A stretch of 64,000 nt of DNA from Nostoc sp. FACHB-110 (GCF_014697425.1 NZ_JACJRU010000007.1:1-64000); one strand, 5' to 3'; positions 35,627 through 46,599 are shown, numbered from the stretch's first letter. A program made the numbers and translations. The notes: generated from the sequence alone by a model not told the origin.

Positions 35627-36652
35627 ATGGATTATCGGGATGCAGGGGTCGATGTTGAGGCTGGTAGAGCCTTTGTAGATCAAATTCGTAATTTGGTTCA
35701 CAGCACCTTTAGAAAAGAAGTACTGGGGGGATTAGGTGGTTTTGGTGGTTGTTTTCAGCTACCAACAGGTTACAAAGAACCTGTTTTAGTTTCGGGAACC
35801 GATGGTGTAGGTACAAAGCTAAAAATCGCCCAAATTATCAACCGCCATGACACTGTTGGGATTGATTTAGTCGCTATGTGCGTCAATGATGTACTGACTT
35901 CAGGTGCAGAACCCCTGTTTTTTTTAGATTATGTGGCTACAGGTAAGCTAGACAAAGAACAATTAACCCAGGTAGTTTCAGGCATAGCTGCTGGCTGTAA
36001 ATTAGCTAATTGTGCCTTATTAGGTGGAGAAACGGCAGAAATGCCCGGTTTTTACCAAATAGGCGAGTATGACTTAGCTGGGTTTTGTGTAGGAATTGTG
36101 GAAAAAAGTCAAATGCTAGATGGTTCCCAAGTCCAAATTGGGGATGTAGCAATTGCTCTAGCTAGTGCCGGGGTACATAGTAATGGTTTAAGCTTAGTCA
36201 GAAAAATTATCAACGATAGCGGTTTTTCATGGCAAGATCAGCCAGAATTATTGGGTGGAGAAACTATCGGTGAAGTTTTCCTCAAACCCACACGCATTTA
36301 TGTCAAACCAGTTCTTGCAGCACGTCAAGCTGGTTTAGAAATTCATGGCATGGCCCATATTACAGGCGGTGGCTTACCAGAAAATTTACCTAGGTGTTTA
36401 GGAAAAAATCAAGCTATTCAAATTAACCCCAACAATTGGACTATTCCACCTGCATTTCAATGGTTAGCTGAAGCAGGCGGTGTTAGTGATGAAGCTATGT
36501 TTAATACCTTCAATATGGGTGTAGGATTTGTAGTTTTACTACCATCCCACCAAGTAGAAAAAGCTATTACCTTTTTTGCAGCGCAAAATATTCCTGCTTT
36601 TGCAATTGGTGAGGTGATTCCAGGCGAAGGTACATTAAAAGGATTATTGTAA
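35627..36652 (+). CDS. purM: phosphoribosylformylglycinamidine cyclo-ligase PurM
   Basis: Purine biosynthesis enzyme (AIR synthetase), 341 residues: converts FGAM and ATP to AIR. Landmarks are [20 protein letters not shown] at the start, [48 protein letters not shown], and [13 protein letters not shown]. Full length for the family. It is cytoplasmic and homodimeric. A hairpin sits directly upstream of its start. Confidence 0.95.
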   Translation: MDYRDAGVDVEAGRAFVDQIRNLVHSTFRKEVLGGLGGFGGCFQLPTGYKEPVLVSGTDGVGTKLKIAQIINRHDTVGIDLVAMCVNDVLTSGAEPLFFLDYVATGKLDKEQLTQVVSGIAAGCKLANCALLGGETAEMPGFYQIGEYDLAGFCVGIVEKSQMLDGSQVQIGDVAIALASAGVHSNGLSLVRKIINDSGFSWQDQPELLGGETIGEVFLKPTRIYVKPVLAARQAGLEIHGMAHITGGGLPENLPRCLGKNQAIQINPNNWTIPPAFQWLAEAGGVSDEAMFNTFNMGVGFVVLLPSHQVEKAITFFAAQNIPAFAIGEVIPGEGTLKGLL

Positions 36653-37123
36653 GTATTTAGGAGTCAGAATGTGAGAAAATTTCCGCAAATTCTTCTCGAA
36701 CACAATAGAATAATCATCTTGAATTACTCTTAAATTCTGACCAAGCCCCGTTGGGGCGCGGTGTGGGGTGTAGGGAAAAGAATTCATGGGAAACCAAAAA
36801 ATTTTCCAAAATATGAGTGAAACTGTTCCCTGTTGCCCGTTCAGAGTTCCCTACTCCCACCAAAGAACTTTTTCAGCAAGCCCTACATACTTCAGTAGCT
36901 GGATTAATATTGGAGAAATATTTTTTACTTGAGCTTATCAAGACTATCGAAAATACTCATGACCATTATCATTGAGATTTGCTAACGTAGTCTTAACATA
37001 TTGAAAAATTTTGCAGAATCAGACTAGTGAAATAGTTACAAAAACTATTATCAATGCTGGTGCTTCTTATTTATAAGTGTTTCTGGTGTCTAAATAACTG
37101 CGTATATTTGTGCAGAGGGTATT
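36653..37123. other. intergenic region, no gene seen
   Basis: 471 bases after purM. It holds a short GCCCC-GTT-GGGGC hairpin at 36745-36757 in a G-rich stretch typical of cyanobacterial intergenic repeats. No ORF or RNA gene recognised. Confidence 0.4.
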
Positions 37124-37810
37124 ATGGTTGTAAATTGTGCGCGGACATCTACTTCTTGTGAACTTTTAAAACAAGTATTCCAGAAGATTGATGTCCAAAG
37201 CTGTCCGACATTATTCAATTTTCATATGCATACTGTCTATTCAGACGGTAAATTAGAGCCGAATGCATTGATGGAACAAGCGATTACTATCGGCTTAGAA
37301 GGATTGGCAATTACTGACCATCATAGTATTGGTGGCTATTTAGCAGCAAAAACTTGGTTAGAAGACTGGAAATGGCAACATCCTGAGATGCGTACTCCTT
37401 ATTTGTGGAGTGGGACAGAAATTAATGCCAACTTGTTAGATACTGAAGTTCATATTTTAGCTTATGCCTTTGAGCCACAAAACTCTAGCATGAAACCTTA
37501 CTTGCAAAGAAAAGTGGTAACAGGTTGGGAGTATGAGGCTGTCAATGTGATTGCGGCGATTCATGAAGCTGGCGGATTAGCAGTTTTAGCCCATCCCGCA
37601 CGTTACAAGCGATCGCACTTTGACTTAATTACAGCTGCGGCTGAACAAGGCATTGACGGTGTAGAAACTTTCTATGCTTATAACAATCCTAACCCTTGGA
37701 AACCAAGTGCAAAAGAATCAGAGCAAGTACAAAGGCTAGCTAGCGAATACAGTCTTTTCAACACCTGTGGTACTGATACTCACGGTTTAAGCTTGTTACA
37801 ACGCTTGTAA
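37124..37810 (+). CDS. PHP-domain metal-dependent phosphoesterase
   Basis: 228 residues. PHP motifs are FNFHMHTVYSDGKLEP (HxH and SDG), AITDHHSIGG, EVHILAYAF, LAVLAHPARYKR and TCGTDTHG near the end, together the metal site of the polymerase-and-histidinol-phosphatase family. Relatives hydrolyse 3',5'-bisphosphonucleotides, 5'-nucleotides or histidinol phosphate (family knowledge), and the substrate is not readable. The start ATG 37124 has GAGGG upstream. Confidence 0.85.
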   Translation: MVVNCARTSTSCELLKQVFQKIDVQSCPTLFNFHMHTVYSDGKLEPNALMEQAITIGLEGLAITDHHSIGGYLAAKTWLEDWKWQHPEMRTPYLWSGTEINANLLDTEVHILAYAFEPQNSSMKPYLQRKVVTGWEYEAVNVIAAIHEAGGLAVLAHPARYKRSHFDLITAAAEQGIDGVETFYAYNNPNPWKPSAKESEQVQRLASEYSLFNTCGTDTHGLSLLQRL

Positions 37811-38070
37811 ATGTCTATTTATTTTTGCCCAACACTCCTGGTGTAACTAACCAGGGGGTTATCTTATCGACAAATTTTAAAAGCTTTTGATATCTGCATA
37901 GATAAAATAGCCTAACTAAAAATAATGTCAGACGATTTTAGATTGACCCCATAGATAAATTTTGTTTTTTATAAATAAATTTAGAGCAACCTATACGCTG
38001 CTGTGACAGACGGCAAGAAATATTTTTTACCTCTGCTTCCCTTCCCTGCCCTCTGCCTTTTTTTGGTTAG

Positions 38071-38700
38071 CTACAGCCTGACAATCCCGCGATTGAGTGC
38101 GGTGACTAAGGCTTGAGTTCGATCGCTCACATTTAATTTGCCAAAGATATTATTGGCATGAAACCTGACTGTACTTTCAGCAATATTCAGAGTACTGCTA
38201 ATCTGCTGATTATTCTTACCTTTTGCTATCAGACGCAGCACTTCCAATTCCCGAGTGCTTAATTCTTCTTTACCCATTCGTTCTGCTAACTTGGCTGCGA
38301 TATTTGGCGGAATATAATTTTTACCTTGATGAACGGTGCGAATTGCATCTAATAGTTCTTTTGGTTCAGCCTTTTTGAGAATATAGCCTTTTGCACCAGC
38401 CCGCAATCCGCGATAAATATATTCTTCGCCCTCAAAGTTAGTTAAAACAAGAATTCGGGCTTGTTTGAATTTACCACAGATAGCTGCGATCGCATCAGCA
38501 CCTTCCATCTTCGGCATTTGCAAATCCATTAGCGTTACATCAGGCTGATGTTGATGAAAAAGTTCTAAGGCTTCTCGTCCATCACCAGCACAGCCGATTA
38601 CAGTCATGTCGGGTTCACATTGAAGAAACATTGTTAACGCTTGCCCTAACAGAGGATGATCTTCAGCAATTAAAATGCGAATAACATTGGATTGGCTCAT
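38071..38700 (-). CDS. NarL/FixJ-family response regulator (LuxR-type)
   Basis: 209 residues. The receiver domain (1-125) begins IRILIAEDHPLLGQAL, with phosphoacceptor Asp59 (LMDLQMP), a T/S in LVLTN and Lys in YILKKAEP. The C-terminal LuxR helix-turn-helix is LSTRELEVLRLIAKGKNNQQISSTLNIAESTVRFHANNI. It is an intact two-component transcription factor. No histidine kinase is adjacent. It is an orphan on the minus strand before the Dnd island. Confidence 0.92.
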   Translation of the reverse strand: MSQSNVIRILIAEDHPLLGQALTMFLQCEPDMTVIGCAGDGREALELFHQHQPDVTLMDLQMPKMEGADAIAAICGKFKQARILVLTNFEGEEYIYRGLRAGAKGYILKKAEPKELLDAIRTVHQGKNYIPPNIAAKLAERMGKEELSTRELEVLRLIAKGKNNQQISSTLNIAESTVRFHANNIFGKLNVSDRTQALVTALNRGIVRL

Positions 38701-39393
38701 AATAGTTTGCTCTCAGTATATTCATACTAAAATTGCTATTTTTGCTCAGGCTAAATCTGTATGATGAGATTGAATATCATCTCCAATTAATCAGTAATAA
38801 TTCGGTAAATATAAGTATGCTTTAGTTAACTCTATTAATCTAAACTTCGCTAGTGATTGCATATATCAATCTTGCTGGGTTATCAAAAATTAGTTGGCTT
38901 AATACTTCGTTTATAGAGATATTGCTATTGAACTTATGCACCAATATTTTCTGGTGAAGCTGGGTGTAAGCTTAAAAGGGTATAGGGTATAAGAATCCGG
39001 TTTAATTTCTGAATCTAGTTGTGGAGTTAGGGAGTAGAGTTGGGGGAATGGGAAAGAGGAAAAAGGATTGATCTGGGTATACTGATTTTTTCATAAATAA
39101 AACATGAGTCCTATATAAGACTATTCTAAAAATATATCTAAAGATAGATGTTTGTTAATTGTAAAAATTTTAATTAAAAGAAAAAACTAAATCACTTATC
39201 ATTTAGTAGTTCTCAATATAAAAATTTTGAAGGTTAGTTTATGAATTTTTTGTAAAAAAAATGGACTTATTTGAAAAGTCCGGTAAATGAATATCTCAAT
39301 TGTCAAACTTCAAATGCGATCGCTAGATAAATCATCAATACTCTTACTTTATCTACACGCAAAGATAATATGTAAGTGTAATTACTATATCAA
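38701..39393. other. intergenic region bordering the Dnd island
   Basis: 693 bases of AT-rich sequence with a degenerate G-rich repeat near 39010-39060 (GGAGTTAGGGAGTAGAG). The only ORF overlaps the dndB 3' end and is not protein-like. No RNA or attachment site is recognised. Confidence 0.35.
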
Positions 39394-40992
39394 TTATAAA
39401 ATAGCTGGAAGTCCTACTTCTTTGAGTTCCACAAATTCACCATCAAAACCAATTGTTTTATTTTCCACAGTTCTAGCATTAGCTAAAGCCTTGCGAAGTT
39501 CAGCACGTTCCATTGAATCTTCAATTCCACCCAAAATGTAAATTAATAACTTAGCTGCTAATTCTTTTCCAGAAACTTGCACACGTTTTTTATTCGGGTC
39601 ATATAAAATCCCATACCAAAGAGACTGAGGATATTCCATCCCCGTAAAGCCGCCTTGTTGGTCAAACTTTTTCAATTTCTTGAAAATACTAGTTAGAGAA
39701 ACACCTTTTTTAAACACCAAAAATCCCAAAGCTTGAGCTATAGCAACTTGCGCTACAGGACGGAAAAGTATATTTGCTTCACCACCACCTTTTTCAAAAC
39801 TAAATCTTCGCAAAACTGGTGTATCTTCATGTTCTAAAATCTTGTAACTAGGCAAATTAGCCAAGTTATCAAACAGCTTTTTAAATTCAGCAATTCCCTG
39901 CTCAATTTCTTCGTCTTCTGGACGCATCGGAATCAAACCTTTTTCTAATGGTTTCCAGTGAGGGAATTTTTGACCTAGATATCGTTCAGACATATCTTGT
40001 AAAGCTTGTAATGTCGTCAAAACTGTAGAATTTGTGGCTACAGTTGCACTATTCCAATTAACACGCGGGTTTCTGTTTTGACGCTGTTCTAAAAGTGGAT
40101 GAGTTACTGCTATTTTTCGCGCCACAATCGAAAAACCATCATCTTCATTTAACTGTGCTAACTGACCTTTAGTTAAAGGTGCAGCCATCAAGTTAACATG
40201 GACAAAAATCGACCTTACCCTTCTTCTAGCTTCGTTACGAGTTTCACCAGAATTAACAGCACAAATAAATTCAATGCCAATTTTTTCTTTAGGTAGGCTT
40301 TGTAAATAAGCAGGATCTACTTGATACTGCCCTGTTAAATCTGAGATAGTAATAAAACTATCATCAGCAGTTTTATCCTTTTTATATCGCTGGAGTTTGC
40401 CAGTTTTAATTAACTCAATTAAACCCTGAACTCCCATTAGCCGATGTTGACCATCTAGTGCATAAATGGTCACATTTTCTTCAGAAACATTGAGTAAGCC
40501 GACCTTACCATCTTTATCTAAAGGTGTAAAATCAGTAGTAGATTTTTTAGCCCGTTCTTCACTGTCCCACTCAGAAGCTTTTAAGTTATCTACCCAAGGC
40601 TGATTAATTACTACTAGAACTGGGGGAAACTTATGATTTTTCCTCGCAGCTAAATACTGAACTAGAGGTGCTTGACGTGACCAGTCAATAGGACGTTGTT
40701 GAATTTCATCAATACTATCTGCATCGATTTCGATATTATCAGTCTCTGGATTATATTTTTTTTGCAACAGAGGTAAACCAGAAGCAAAATGAACTCGACT
40801 AGCAAACCATTCCAAAGTCACGGAACCAATATAGGCTTCACTACCGCCCATTTCCGTTTTCTGTACCAGAATTTGGTCTTTTTTCTCTAAAAATTTTTCT
40901 AGAAGTAAAGCTAGTACCTGTTTATCCTTGTTGTCTCTCTCCAGGTACTCTTTCGCAATATCAGTAGTGAGGTTAGATGCAATGTCACTCAT
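39394..40992 (-). CDS. dndB: DndB, DNA phosphorothioation regulator with DGQHR domain
   Basis: 532 residues with the diagnostic DGQHR motif near residues 179-184 (YALDGQHRLMG), plus PVLVVINQPWVDNL and IFVHVNLMAAPLTKGQLAQLNEDDG. DndB belongs to the ParB-like DGQHR family and acts as a negative transcriptional regulator of dnd genes (established). It is divergent from dndC across 154 bases, so it is well placed to regulate the shared promoter region. Size is larger than the ~350-390 residues of Streptomyces/Salmonella DndB, as in cyanobacterial versions (recall). Confidence 0.87.
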   Translation of the reverse strand: MSDIASNLTTDIAKEYLERDNKDKQVLALLLEKFLEKKDQILVQKTEMGGSEAYIGSVTLEWFASRVHFASGLPLLQKKYNPETDNIEIDADSIDEIQQRPIDWSRQAPLVQYLAARKNHKFPPVLVVINQPWVDNLKASEWDSEERAKKSTTDFTPLDKDGKVGLLNVSEENVTIYALDGQHRLMGVQGLIELIKTGKLQRYKKDKTADDSFITISDLTGQYQVDPAYLQSLPKEKIGIEFICAVNSGETRNEARRRVRSIFVHVNLMAAPLTKGQLAQLNEDDGFSIVARKIAVTHPLLEQRQNRNPRVNWNSATVATNSTVLTTLQALQDMSERYLGQKFPHWKPLEKGLIPMRPEDEEIEQGIAEFKKLFDNLANLPSYKILEHEDTPVLRRFSFEKGGGEANILFRPVAQVAIAQALGFLVFKKGVSLTSIFKKLKKFDQQGGFTGMEYPQSLWYGILYDPNKKRVQVSGKELAAKLLIYILGGIEDSMERAELRKALANARTVENKTIGFDGEFVELKEVGLPAIL

Positions 40993-41146
40993 ATTAATTT
41001 TTAAAAACTTAGTCTTGTAACCTAGCTATATTGTCCAAAAAGTTAGATACTAATAAATCAGTTTTTAAAAACTTTTTGGGAAGCCGAGCATTCCATACAC
41101 TGGAGTAAACAAGCGGTAATGCCCAAGTGTCCAGAGGTAGGAAGCA

Positions 41147-42793
41147 ATGACTGAAGCACAACAACCAGAAAATAAAGGTCAGCAAACACGTACTGTAGCA
41201 GAGTTGGTAGAGTATATCCAAGCTCTGACCACTGAAATTCAAGAATTGTATTGTTTGGATGCCATACCTTGGGTTGTTGGTTATTCGGGCGGTAAAGACA
41301 GCACAGCGACTTTACAGCTGATTTGGAATGCAATATCGGGACTTCCACTGGAAAAGCGAACTAAGTCTATTCATGTCATTACTACTGATACAGGTGTAGA
41401 AAATCCTTATGTAGCTGCTTGGGTACGCAACTCACTAAAGCAAATGAAAATAGCAGCGCACGAACAACAAATGCCAGTACAACCGCATTTATTACAACCA
41501 GAAGTTAAACAAACATACTGGGTAGGTTTAATTGGCAAAGGCTACCCAGCACCACGTCATAAATTTCGCTGGTGTACTGAAAGGTTGAAAATTGAACCAT
41601 CTAACCTTTTTATTCGTAACGTTATTCGGGCTAGTGGAGAAACAATTGTTGTATTAGGAACTCGTAAAACTGAAAGTACCAATCGTGCTGCTATCATGGC
41701 TAAACGTGAAATTGGTCGAGTCAGAGAACGGCTTAGCCCTAATCCTAGCCTTGTTAACTCATTACTTTATACTCCTATAGAAGATTGGCGTACTGATGAA
41801 GTTTGGCTGTATTTAATGCAATGGGAAAACCCTTGGGGATACAGCAATAAGGATTTATTTGCTATGTATCGAGGTGCAACAGCTGATAATGAATGTCCTT
41901 TAGTTGTTGATACTTCTACTCCTAGTTGTGGTAGTTCTCGTTTTGGCTGCTGGGTTTGCACACTAGTTAATAGTGATAGGTCAATGCAAGCCATGATTCA
42001 AAACGATGAAGAAAAAGAATGGTTACAACCTTTAATTGATATTCGTTTAGAGGAATTAGATATTGATAATGACCGTGAAAAACGCGATTTTCGGCGCATT
42101 TGGGGAGAAGTTCAACTATTTGAACGTAATTTAGATGGAGAAATTTCTATTGAACCAATACCAGGCCCTTACGTTAAATCGTGGCGGGAACATTTATTAA
42201 GACGTTTATTAGAAGCGCAAACAAAAATCCGTCAAACAGCACCAGAAAATATGCGCGATATTCACCTAATTTCTCTGGAAGAATTGAGCGAAATTCGTCG
42301 CATTTGGTTAGAAGAAAAACACGAGTTTGATGACAGCTTACCCCGCATTTATCAAGAAGTGACGGGTGAGGAATTTAAAGATCCGCGTCCAGGTGCAGAC
42401 CTTAGCTTATTAGGTAGCGATGAATGGTCTGTGTTAGAAGAAATTTGTGAAGATGATGAAATGCACTTAGAACTGATGGCGAAACTTTTAGATACAGAAC
42501 GTCAATTTCGCAAAATGTCGCGTCGTATAGGGATTTATGAAAGCTTAGAAAAATGTTTTGCTACTAGTTCTCGTTCTAAAGATGAAGCGGTGAGAAATGC
42601 TCATTTAAAACGAGATTTGAAAACGGCAGTGGAACAAGGTGATATTGAAAAAGTTAAGCAACTAACTCTAGCCGATTTTTCCGCCCCGAATGAACAACCA
42701 AGTCAACCCGATACACAAAATACATCAAAATCTGCTGACAATGCAAAAACTTGGTCAAATATGAAATTTAAAAAGAAACAGACAAAAGCTTAA
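41147..42793 (+). CDS. dndC: DndC, phosphorothioation sulfurtransferase (PAPS reductase-like)
   Basis: 548 residues. The ATP pyrophosphatase P-loop SGGKDST is at 47-53 (WVVGYSGGKDSTATLQL), followed by KFRWCTERLKIEP and the cysteine cluster CGSSRFGCWVC near 261-271 that holds the iron-sulfur centre. DndC activates the DNA backbone phosphate for replacement of a non-bridging oxygen by sulfur, with DndD and DndE and with sulfur from a cysteine desulfurase (established). AGGTAGGAAG precedes the ATG. A radical-SAM gene on the other strand separates it from dndD. Confidence 0.92.
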   Translation: MTEAQQPENKGQQTRTVAELVEYIQALTTEIQELYCLDAIPWVVGYSGGKDSTATLQLIWNAISGLPLEKRTKSIHVITTDTGVENPYVAAWVRNSLKQMKIAAHEQQMPVQPHLLQPEVKQTYWVGLIGKGYPAPRHKFRWCTERLKIEPSNLFIRNVIRASGETIVVLGTRKTESTNRAAIMAKREIGRVRERLSPNPSLVNSLLYTPIEDWRTDEVWLYLMQWENPWGYSNKDLFAMYRGATADNECPLVVDTSTPSCGSSRFGCWVCTLVNSDRSMQAMIQNDEEKEWLQPLIDIRLEELDIDNDREKRDFRRIWGEVQLFERNLDGEISIEPIPGPYVKSWREHLLRRLLEAQTKIRQTAPENMRDIHLISLEELSEIRRIWLEEKHEFDDSLPRIYQEVTGEEFKDPRPGADLSLLGSDEWSVLEEICEDDEMHLELMAKLLDTERQFRKMSRRIGIYESLEKCFATSSRSKDEAVRNAHLKRDLKTAVEQGDIEKVKQLTLADFSAPNEQPSQPDTQNTSKSADNAKTWSNMKFKKKQTKA

Positions 42794-42811
42794 ACTGGCT
42801 GGTCATCATTA

Positions 42812-44413
42812 TTAGTTTTTGTTAGAAGATAAAGTGCATTTCCCCTGGATGAGTACCAAGTCTTCTTTGACTTGCAATTCCTGTTGTTGTTTTAAAGCTT
42901 CCAATTGTTCTTCTAGTTGAGCTTTTACTTCATGACGGAAGGTAAACAGGTGTTCACCTAAACTCAGTGCTACAAAATAGTCATATAATAAATGTGGTTT
43001 TTGGAGAGCTATCGCTAACAATTGCCACCAAAAATGCCAACGAGTTGAACGTACAATACCCTGTCGCCAAACTATTACTGCGAATAAACGTAATTCATAC
43101 CAAGTTAAAGGACGTTTACCTTGAGGAATTTTTCCATGCATCAAATTAAAGTGCCGGAAAGTACGCTGCAAATATGACATTGGCTCATATAAACTCCAGA
43201 AAGTATCAATATACTCCTGAATAATTTCTTCTAAGGGGCGAGTAGGCACAAAGTTCATCAGGGCTTTTTGAGAACCCATAAAATCCATTAACCCTTCTTT
43301 TAATCTTCCTTCTTGCTTGAGACGAGTCCACATAGCTGTATTATGTAATGCTTGAAGTAATCCCAAATGTGCTTGGGGTATAGCTGTCTCTTCCACAAAT
43401 TGTTGAATTCTTTGTCCTGCACCTTTTTTTTCGCCATCAAAACCGATAATAAATCCAGACATAATTTGAATGCCAGCACTGCTAATTTTAGCGCAAGATT
43501 CTACCAAAGACTGGCGGGTATTTTGTTCTTTATTGGCTACTGCTAAACTTTCTACATCTGGTGTTTCAATTCCCATAAATACCATCCTGAAACCAGCTTG
43601 CACCATCAAGTCAATTAATTCATCATCTTCTGCTAAATTCAAAGATGCTTCTGTAAGTAACATGAACGGATATTTGCGTTCTTGCATCCAAGGAATTAAC
43701 ACTTTTAAAAATACTTTTGCATTACGTTTATTGCCGATGAAATTGTCGTCTACAACAAATATCAATCGTCGCCAACCCATTTGATATAAAACTTCCATTT
43801 CTGCCAGCATTTGTTCTGGTGTTTTTGTTCGCGGCTTGCGTCCAAATAAATTGATGATGTCACAAAATTCACATTGAAAAGGACAGCCCCGCGAAAATTG
43901 TAGCGTCACGGCTAAATAAGCATCCAAATCTAGCAAATCAAACCGAGGAACAGGTGTTTGAGTCACATCTGGTTTTTCTGTAGCGCGAAAAATTCCTCGT
44001 TCTTCTCCCCGTTCTAAGGCTTCTAAAAATAAGGGAATGGTACATTCTCCTTCATCCAAGATTAAATAATGCGCTCCTGCTTCCAACACAAATTCGGGTA
44101 CTGATGTGGCAAAAGGGCCTCCCACGGCTACTTTTTTACCTAAAGCTACGCCTTTCTGAATTAACTCCCATAAGTCTTTTTTCTGGATAATCATTGCAGA
44201 GATAATGACTAAATCACACCATTCCCAGTCTGCTTTTGTCTCTACGCGAACATTTCGATCTACTAATCTGAGTTCCCAGTCACTAGGTAGCATCGCAGCA
44301 ACTGTAATTAAACCCAACGGTGGATTAGTAGCACGTAAACCCGCTAAATCAAGCGTTTCTTGATAAGACCAGAAAGAATTAGGCATTATTGGCCAGAGTA
44401 GTAAAGCTTTCAT
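42812..44413 (-). CDS. B12-binding-domain radical SAM protein
   Basis: 533 residues from ATG 44413; an upstream in-frame start adds ten. The N-terminal ~130 residues form a cobalamin-binding-type Rossmann domain (NPPLGLITVAAMLP, DWELRLVDRNV, VAVGGPFATSVPE). The radical-SAM cluster motif CxxxCxxC is C177-PFQ-C181-EF-C184, followed by FVVDDNFIGNKRNAK. The C-terminal part matches the DUF4070 region of such proteins (IIQEYIDTFWSLYEPMSYLQRTFRH). Relatives include hopanoid-modifying and Mg-protoporphyrin-cyclase-like enzymes. The substrate here is unknown. It lies opposite to and between dndC and dndD. Confidence 0.87.
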   Translation of the reverse strand: MKALLLWPIMPNSFWSYQETLDLAGLRATNPPLGLITVAAMLPSDWELRLVDRNVRVETKADWEWCDLVIISAMIIQKKDLWELIQKGVALGKKVAVGGPFATSVPEFVLEAGAHYLILDEGECTIPLFLEALERGEERGIFRATEKPDVTQTPVPRFDLLDLDAYLAVTLQFSRGCPFQCEFCDIINLFGRKPRTKTPEQMLAEMEVLYQMGWRRLIFVVDDNFIGNKRNAKVFLKVLIPWMQERKYPFMLLTEASLNLAEDDELIDLMVQAGFRMVFMGIETPDVESLAVANKEQNTRQSLVESCAKISSAGIQIMSGFIIGFDGEKKGAGQRIQQFVEETAIPQAHLGLLQALHNTAMWTRLKQEGRLKEGLMDFMGSQKALMNFVPTRPLEEIIQEYIDTFWSLYEPMSYLQRTFRHFNLMHGKIPQGKRPLTWYELRLFAVIVWRQGIVRSTRWHFWWQLLAIALQKPHLLYDYFVALSLGEHLFTFRHEVKAQLEEQLEALKQQQELQVKEDLVLIQGKCTLSSNKN

Positions 44414-44595
44414 TAGCACACACCCCGGAGTGTAAAATTGCACTACTTCTTAACGTTAATCAAAGATTGCTAGCAAAATATTAAGTTTTGTTATGATTTT
44501 AGTAAGAAACTCGACGAGCAAAGCGGAATAAGGAGATGAGTATATTAACAAGGAATATTCTGACAACCCATCTAGCCTTTTATTGATAAAGACAA

Positions 44596-46584
44596 ATGAT
44601 ATTTTTAGAACTCGTATTACAAAATTTTGGCCCTTATTCTGGCAGACAAGTAATTAATCTTGACCCAAGAATTGCGGAAAATCCCCACCCGATTCTTTTA
44701 TTAGGTGGGATGAATGGCGGCGGAAAAACTACTCTTATGGATGCAATTCGGCTGGCATTATATGGACAACGCGCTCAATGTTCGACGCGCGGTAATTTGA
44801 GCTATAGTGATTTTTTAAATCAATGTGTTAATAGTAAAGCTACTCCTGCTGAAAAGACCCGGATTGAGTTACTTTTTGAGCATATTGAAGATGATCAGCC
44901 AGTAAAATATAGAATTGTGAGAACTTGGGAGAAAAATCCTAAAGATGGCAAAGATGCTTTGGGAATTTTAGGCGATGATGATACTTGGCCTGTTGATTAT
45001 CTGATAAGTATCTGGGATGACTATATAGAAAATTTACTGCCTTTAGGAATTTCTAATTTATTTTTATTTGATGGTGAACAGGTAAAAGAACTAGCAGAAC
45101 AAGAAACACCACCACCAATTGTTGTGGAAGCTATTCGTGGGCTGTTAGGGCTGGAATTGGCTGATAAATTAGCCGTTGATTTGGATGTTTTAATCACCCG
45201 CAAGCGTAAGGAGATGGCTGATACTAAAGATTTAGCGAATCTCGAAGATATTGAAAAAAAGTTATTACAACAGCAAGAAGATTATCAAGTAACAGAACAA
45301 GAGTTAGCTAATTTAAAAAATCAAGTTGAATCATTAGAAACTATCCAGCGAGAAGCTTTAGATAAATTTGTATCTGAAGGTGGTAAAATTGCCGCCGAAC
45401 GCAGTCAGTTAGAAGATAAACAAAAGGAAAAAGCTGCTGCATTAGAAGCAATTCGACAGTCGTTGTGTGAATTGGCTGCTGAAATTTTACCTTTAGCGTT
45501 AATTCCTAATTTATTGAGTCAAGTACAAACCCAGGGTGCAAGTGAATTTCGTAATCAACAGGTGCAACTTGCCAGAGATGTTTTAATTGAGCGAGATAAA
45601 CGCTTACTTGAATGGATAACTCAGTTAACTATTGCGGCTGAACAAGTTGATAAAATTCAAGCCTTCTTAGCTGAAGATGTCGATAGTTTATATGCAAGTT
45701 CACTCCAATCTGAAGCACCTTGGTTATTAGCTGATGAGGAAAGCTTGAGTCAATTAGATAATGTGAGATATCACTTAAAAAGTGCGTGTAATACTGCAAA
45801 ACAGCATTTAGTTAATCTGAAAAATCTGGAAGAAGAAATTATTACATTAGAAAGACAAGTGCAGACAGCAGCAGAACCAGAAGCTTATAAAAAGTTGCGT
45901 GATGCTGTAGAAGATTCCCAAAAAGAAGTTGTGCAAGCTAAAGCCAAGTATGAAACAACAAGGCAGAAATTAGCAGCGTTAACAGATGCAATTGAAATAA
46001 CTAAAAAAGAATTAAACGATTATACTGACAAAAGTATAAAACATAAAAATAGAGAACATATTATTACTTCAGCTTCTAAAGTGCAAGAAACGCTGAAAAT
46101 GTTTCGAGAAAAATTAACGCTGAGGAAGCTAAATAAATTAGAGGAAGAGGTAAAGAATTGTTTCCTTTATTTACTGCATAAATCTGATTTAGTATTTCGC
46201 ATTGCTATTGATACGAAGACCTTTGCTTTATCACTGTTCGATTTTGATGGTAAACAAGTCCCGAAACATCGCCTGTCGGCTGGGGAAAAGCAGTTACTTG
46301 CGATCGCATTCCTCTGGGGACTAGCCAAAGTCTCTGGCTTGCGCTTACCAGTCGCCATTGACACGCCCCTCGGCAGACTCGACTCTTCCCACCGCCAAAA
46401 CCTAGTAGAAAAATACTTCCCCGCCGCCAGCCATCAGGTAATTCTGCTTTCTACTGATACGGAAATTGGTAAAAAAGAAGTCGAAACCCTGCGGAACAAT
46501 GAAGCGATCGCTCGTGAATATCTCCTCAAATACGACTCATCTACCCGCCAAACTACAGTGATGGAAAATCAATACTTTTGGTAG
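44596..46584 (+). CDS. dndD: DndD, SMC/Rad50-like ATPase of DNA phosphorothioation
   Basis: 662 residues. Walker A is GGMNGGGKTT at 37-46. A long coiled-coil region (about residues 205-310 and 405-490, QQQEDYQVTEQELANLKNQ and similar) separates the ATPase halves. The ABC signature LSAGEKQLLAIAFLWGL starts near residue 560, followed by Walker B PVAIDTPLGRLD. DndD provides ATPase or nicking activity in sulfur incorporation (established). It is complete. It is isolated from dndC by a divergent gene, so it needs its own promoter in 44414-44595. Confidence 0.9.
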   Translation: MIFLELVLQNFGPYSGRQVINLDPRIAENPHPILLLGGMNGGGKTTLMDAIRLALYGQRAQCSTRGNLSYSDFLNQCVNSKATPAEKTRIELLFEHIEDDQPVKYRIVRTWEKNPKDGKDALGILGDDDTWPVDYLISIWDDYIENLLPLGISNLFLFDGEQVKELAEQETPPPIVVEAIRGLLGLELADKLAVDLDVLITRKRKEMADTKDLANLEDIEKKLLQQQEDYQVTEQELANLKNQVESLETIQREALDKFVSEGGKIAAERSQLEDKQKEKAAALEAIRQSLCELAAEILPLALIPNLLSQVQTQGASEFRNQQVQLARDVLIERDKRLLEWITQLTIAAEQVDKIQAFLAEDVDSLYASSLQSEAPWLLADEESLSQLDNVRYHLKSACNTAKQHLVNLKNLEEEIITLERQVQTAAEPEAYKKLRDAVEDSQKEVVQAKAKYETTRQKLAALTDAIEITKKELNDYTDKSIKHKNREHIITSASKVQETLKMFREKLTLRKLNKLEEEVKNCFLYLLHKSDLVFRIAIDTKTFALSLFDFDGKQVPKHRLSAGEKQLLAIAFLWGLAKVSGLRLPVAIDTPLGRLDSSHRQNLVEKYFPAASHQVILLSTDTEIGKKEVETLRNNEAIAREYLLKYDSSTRQTTVMENQYFW

Positions 46585-46599
46585 AGATATCCTCCCACA

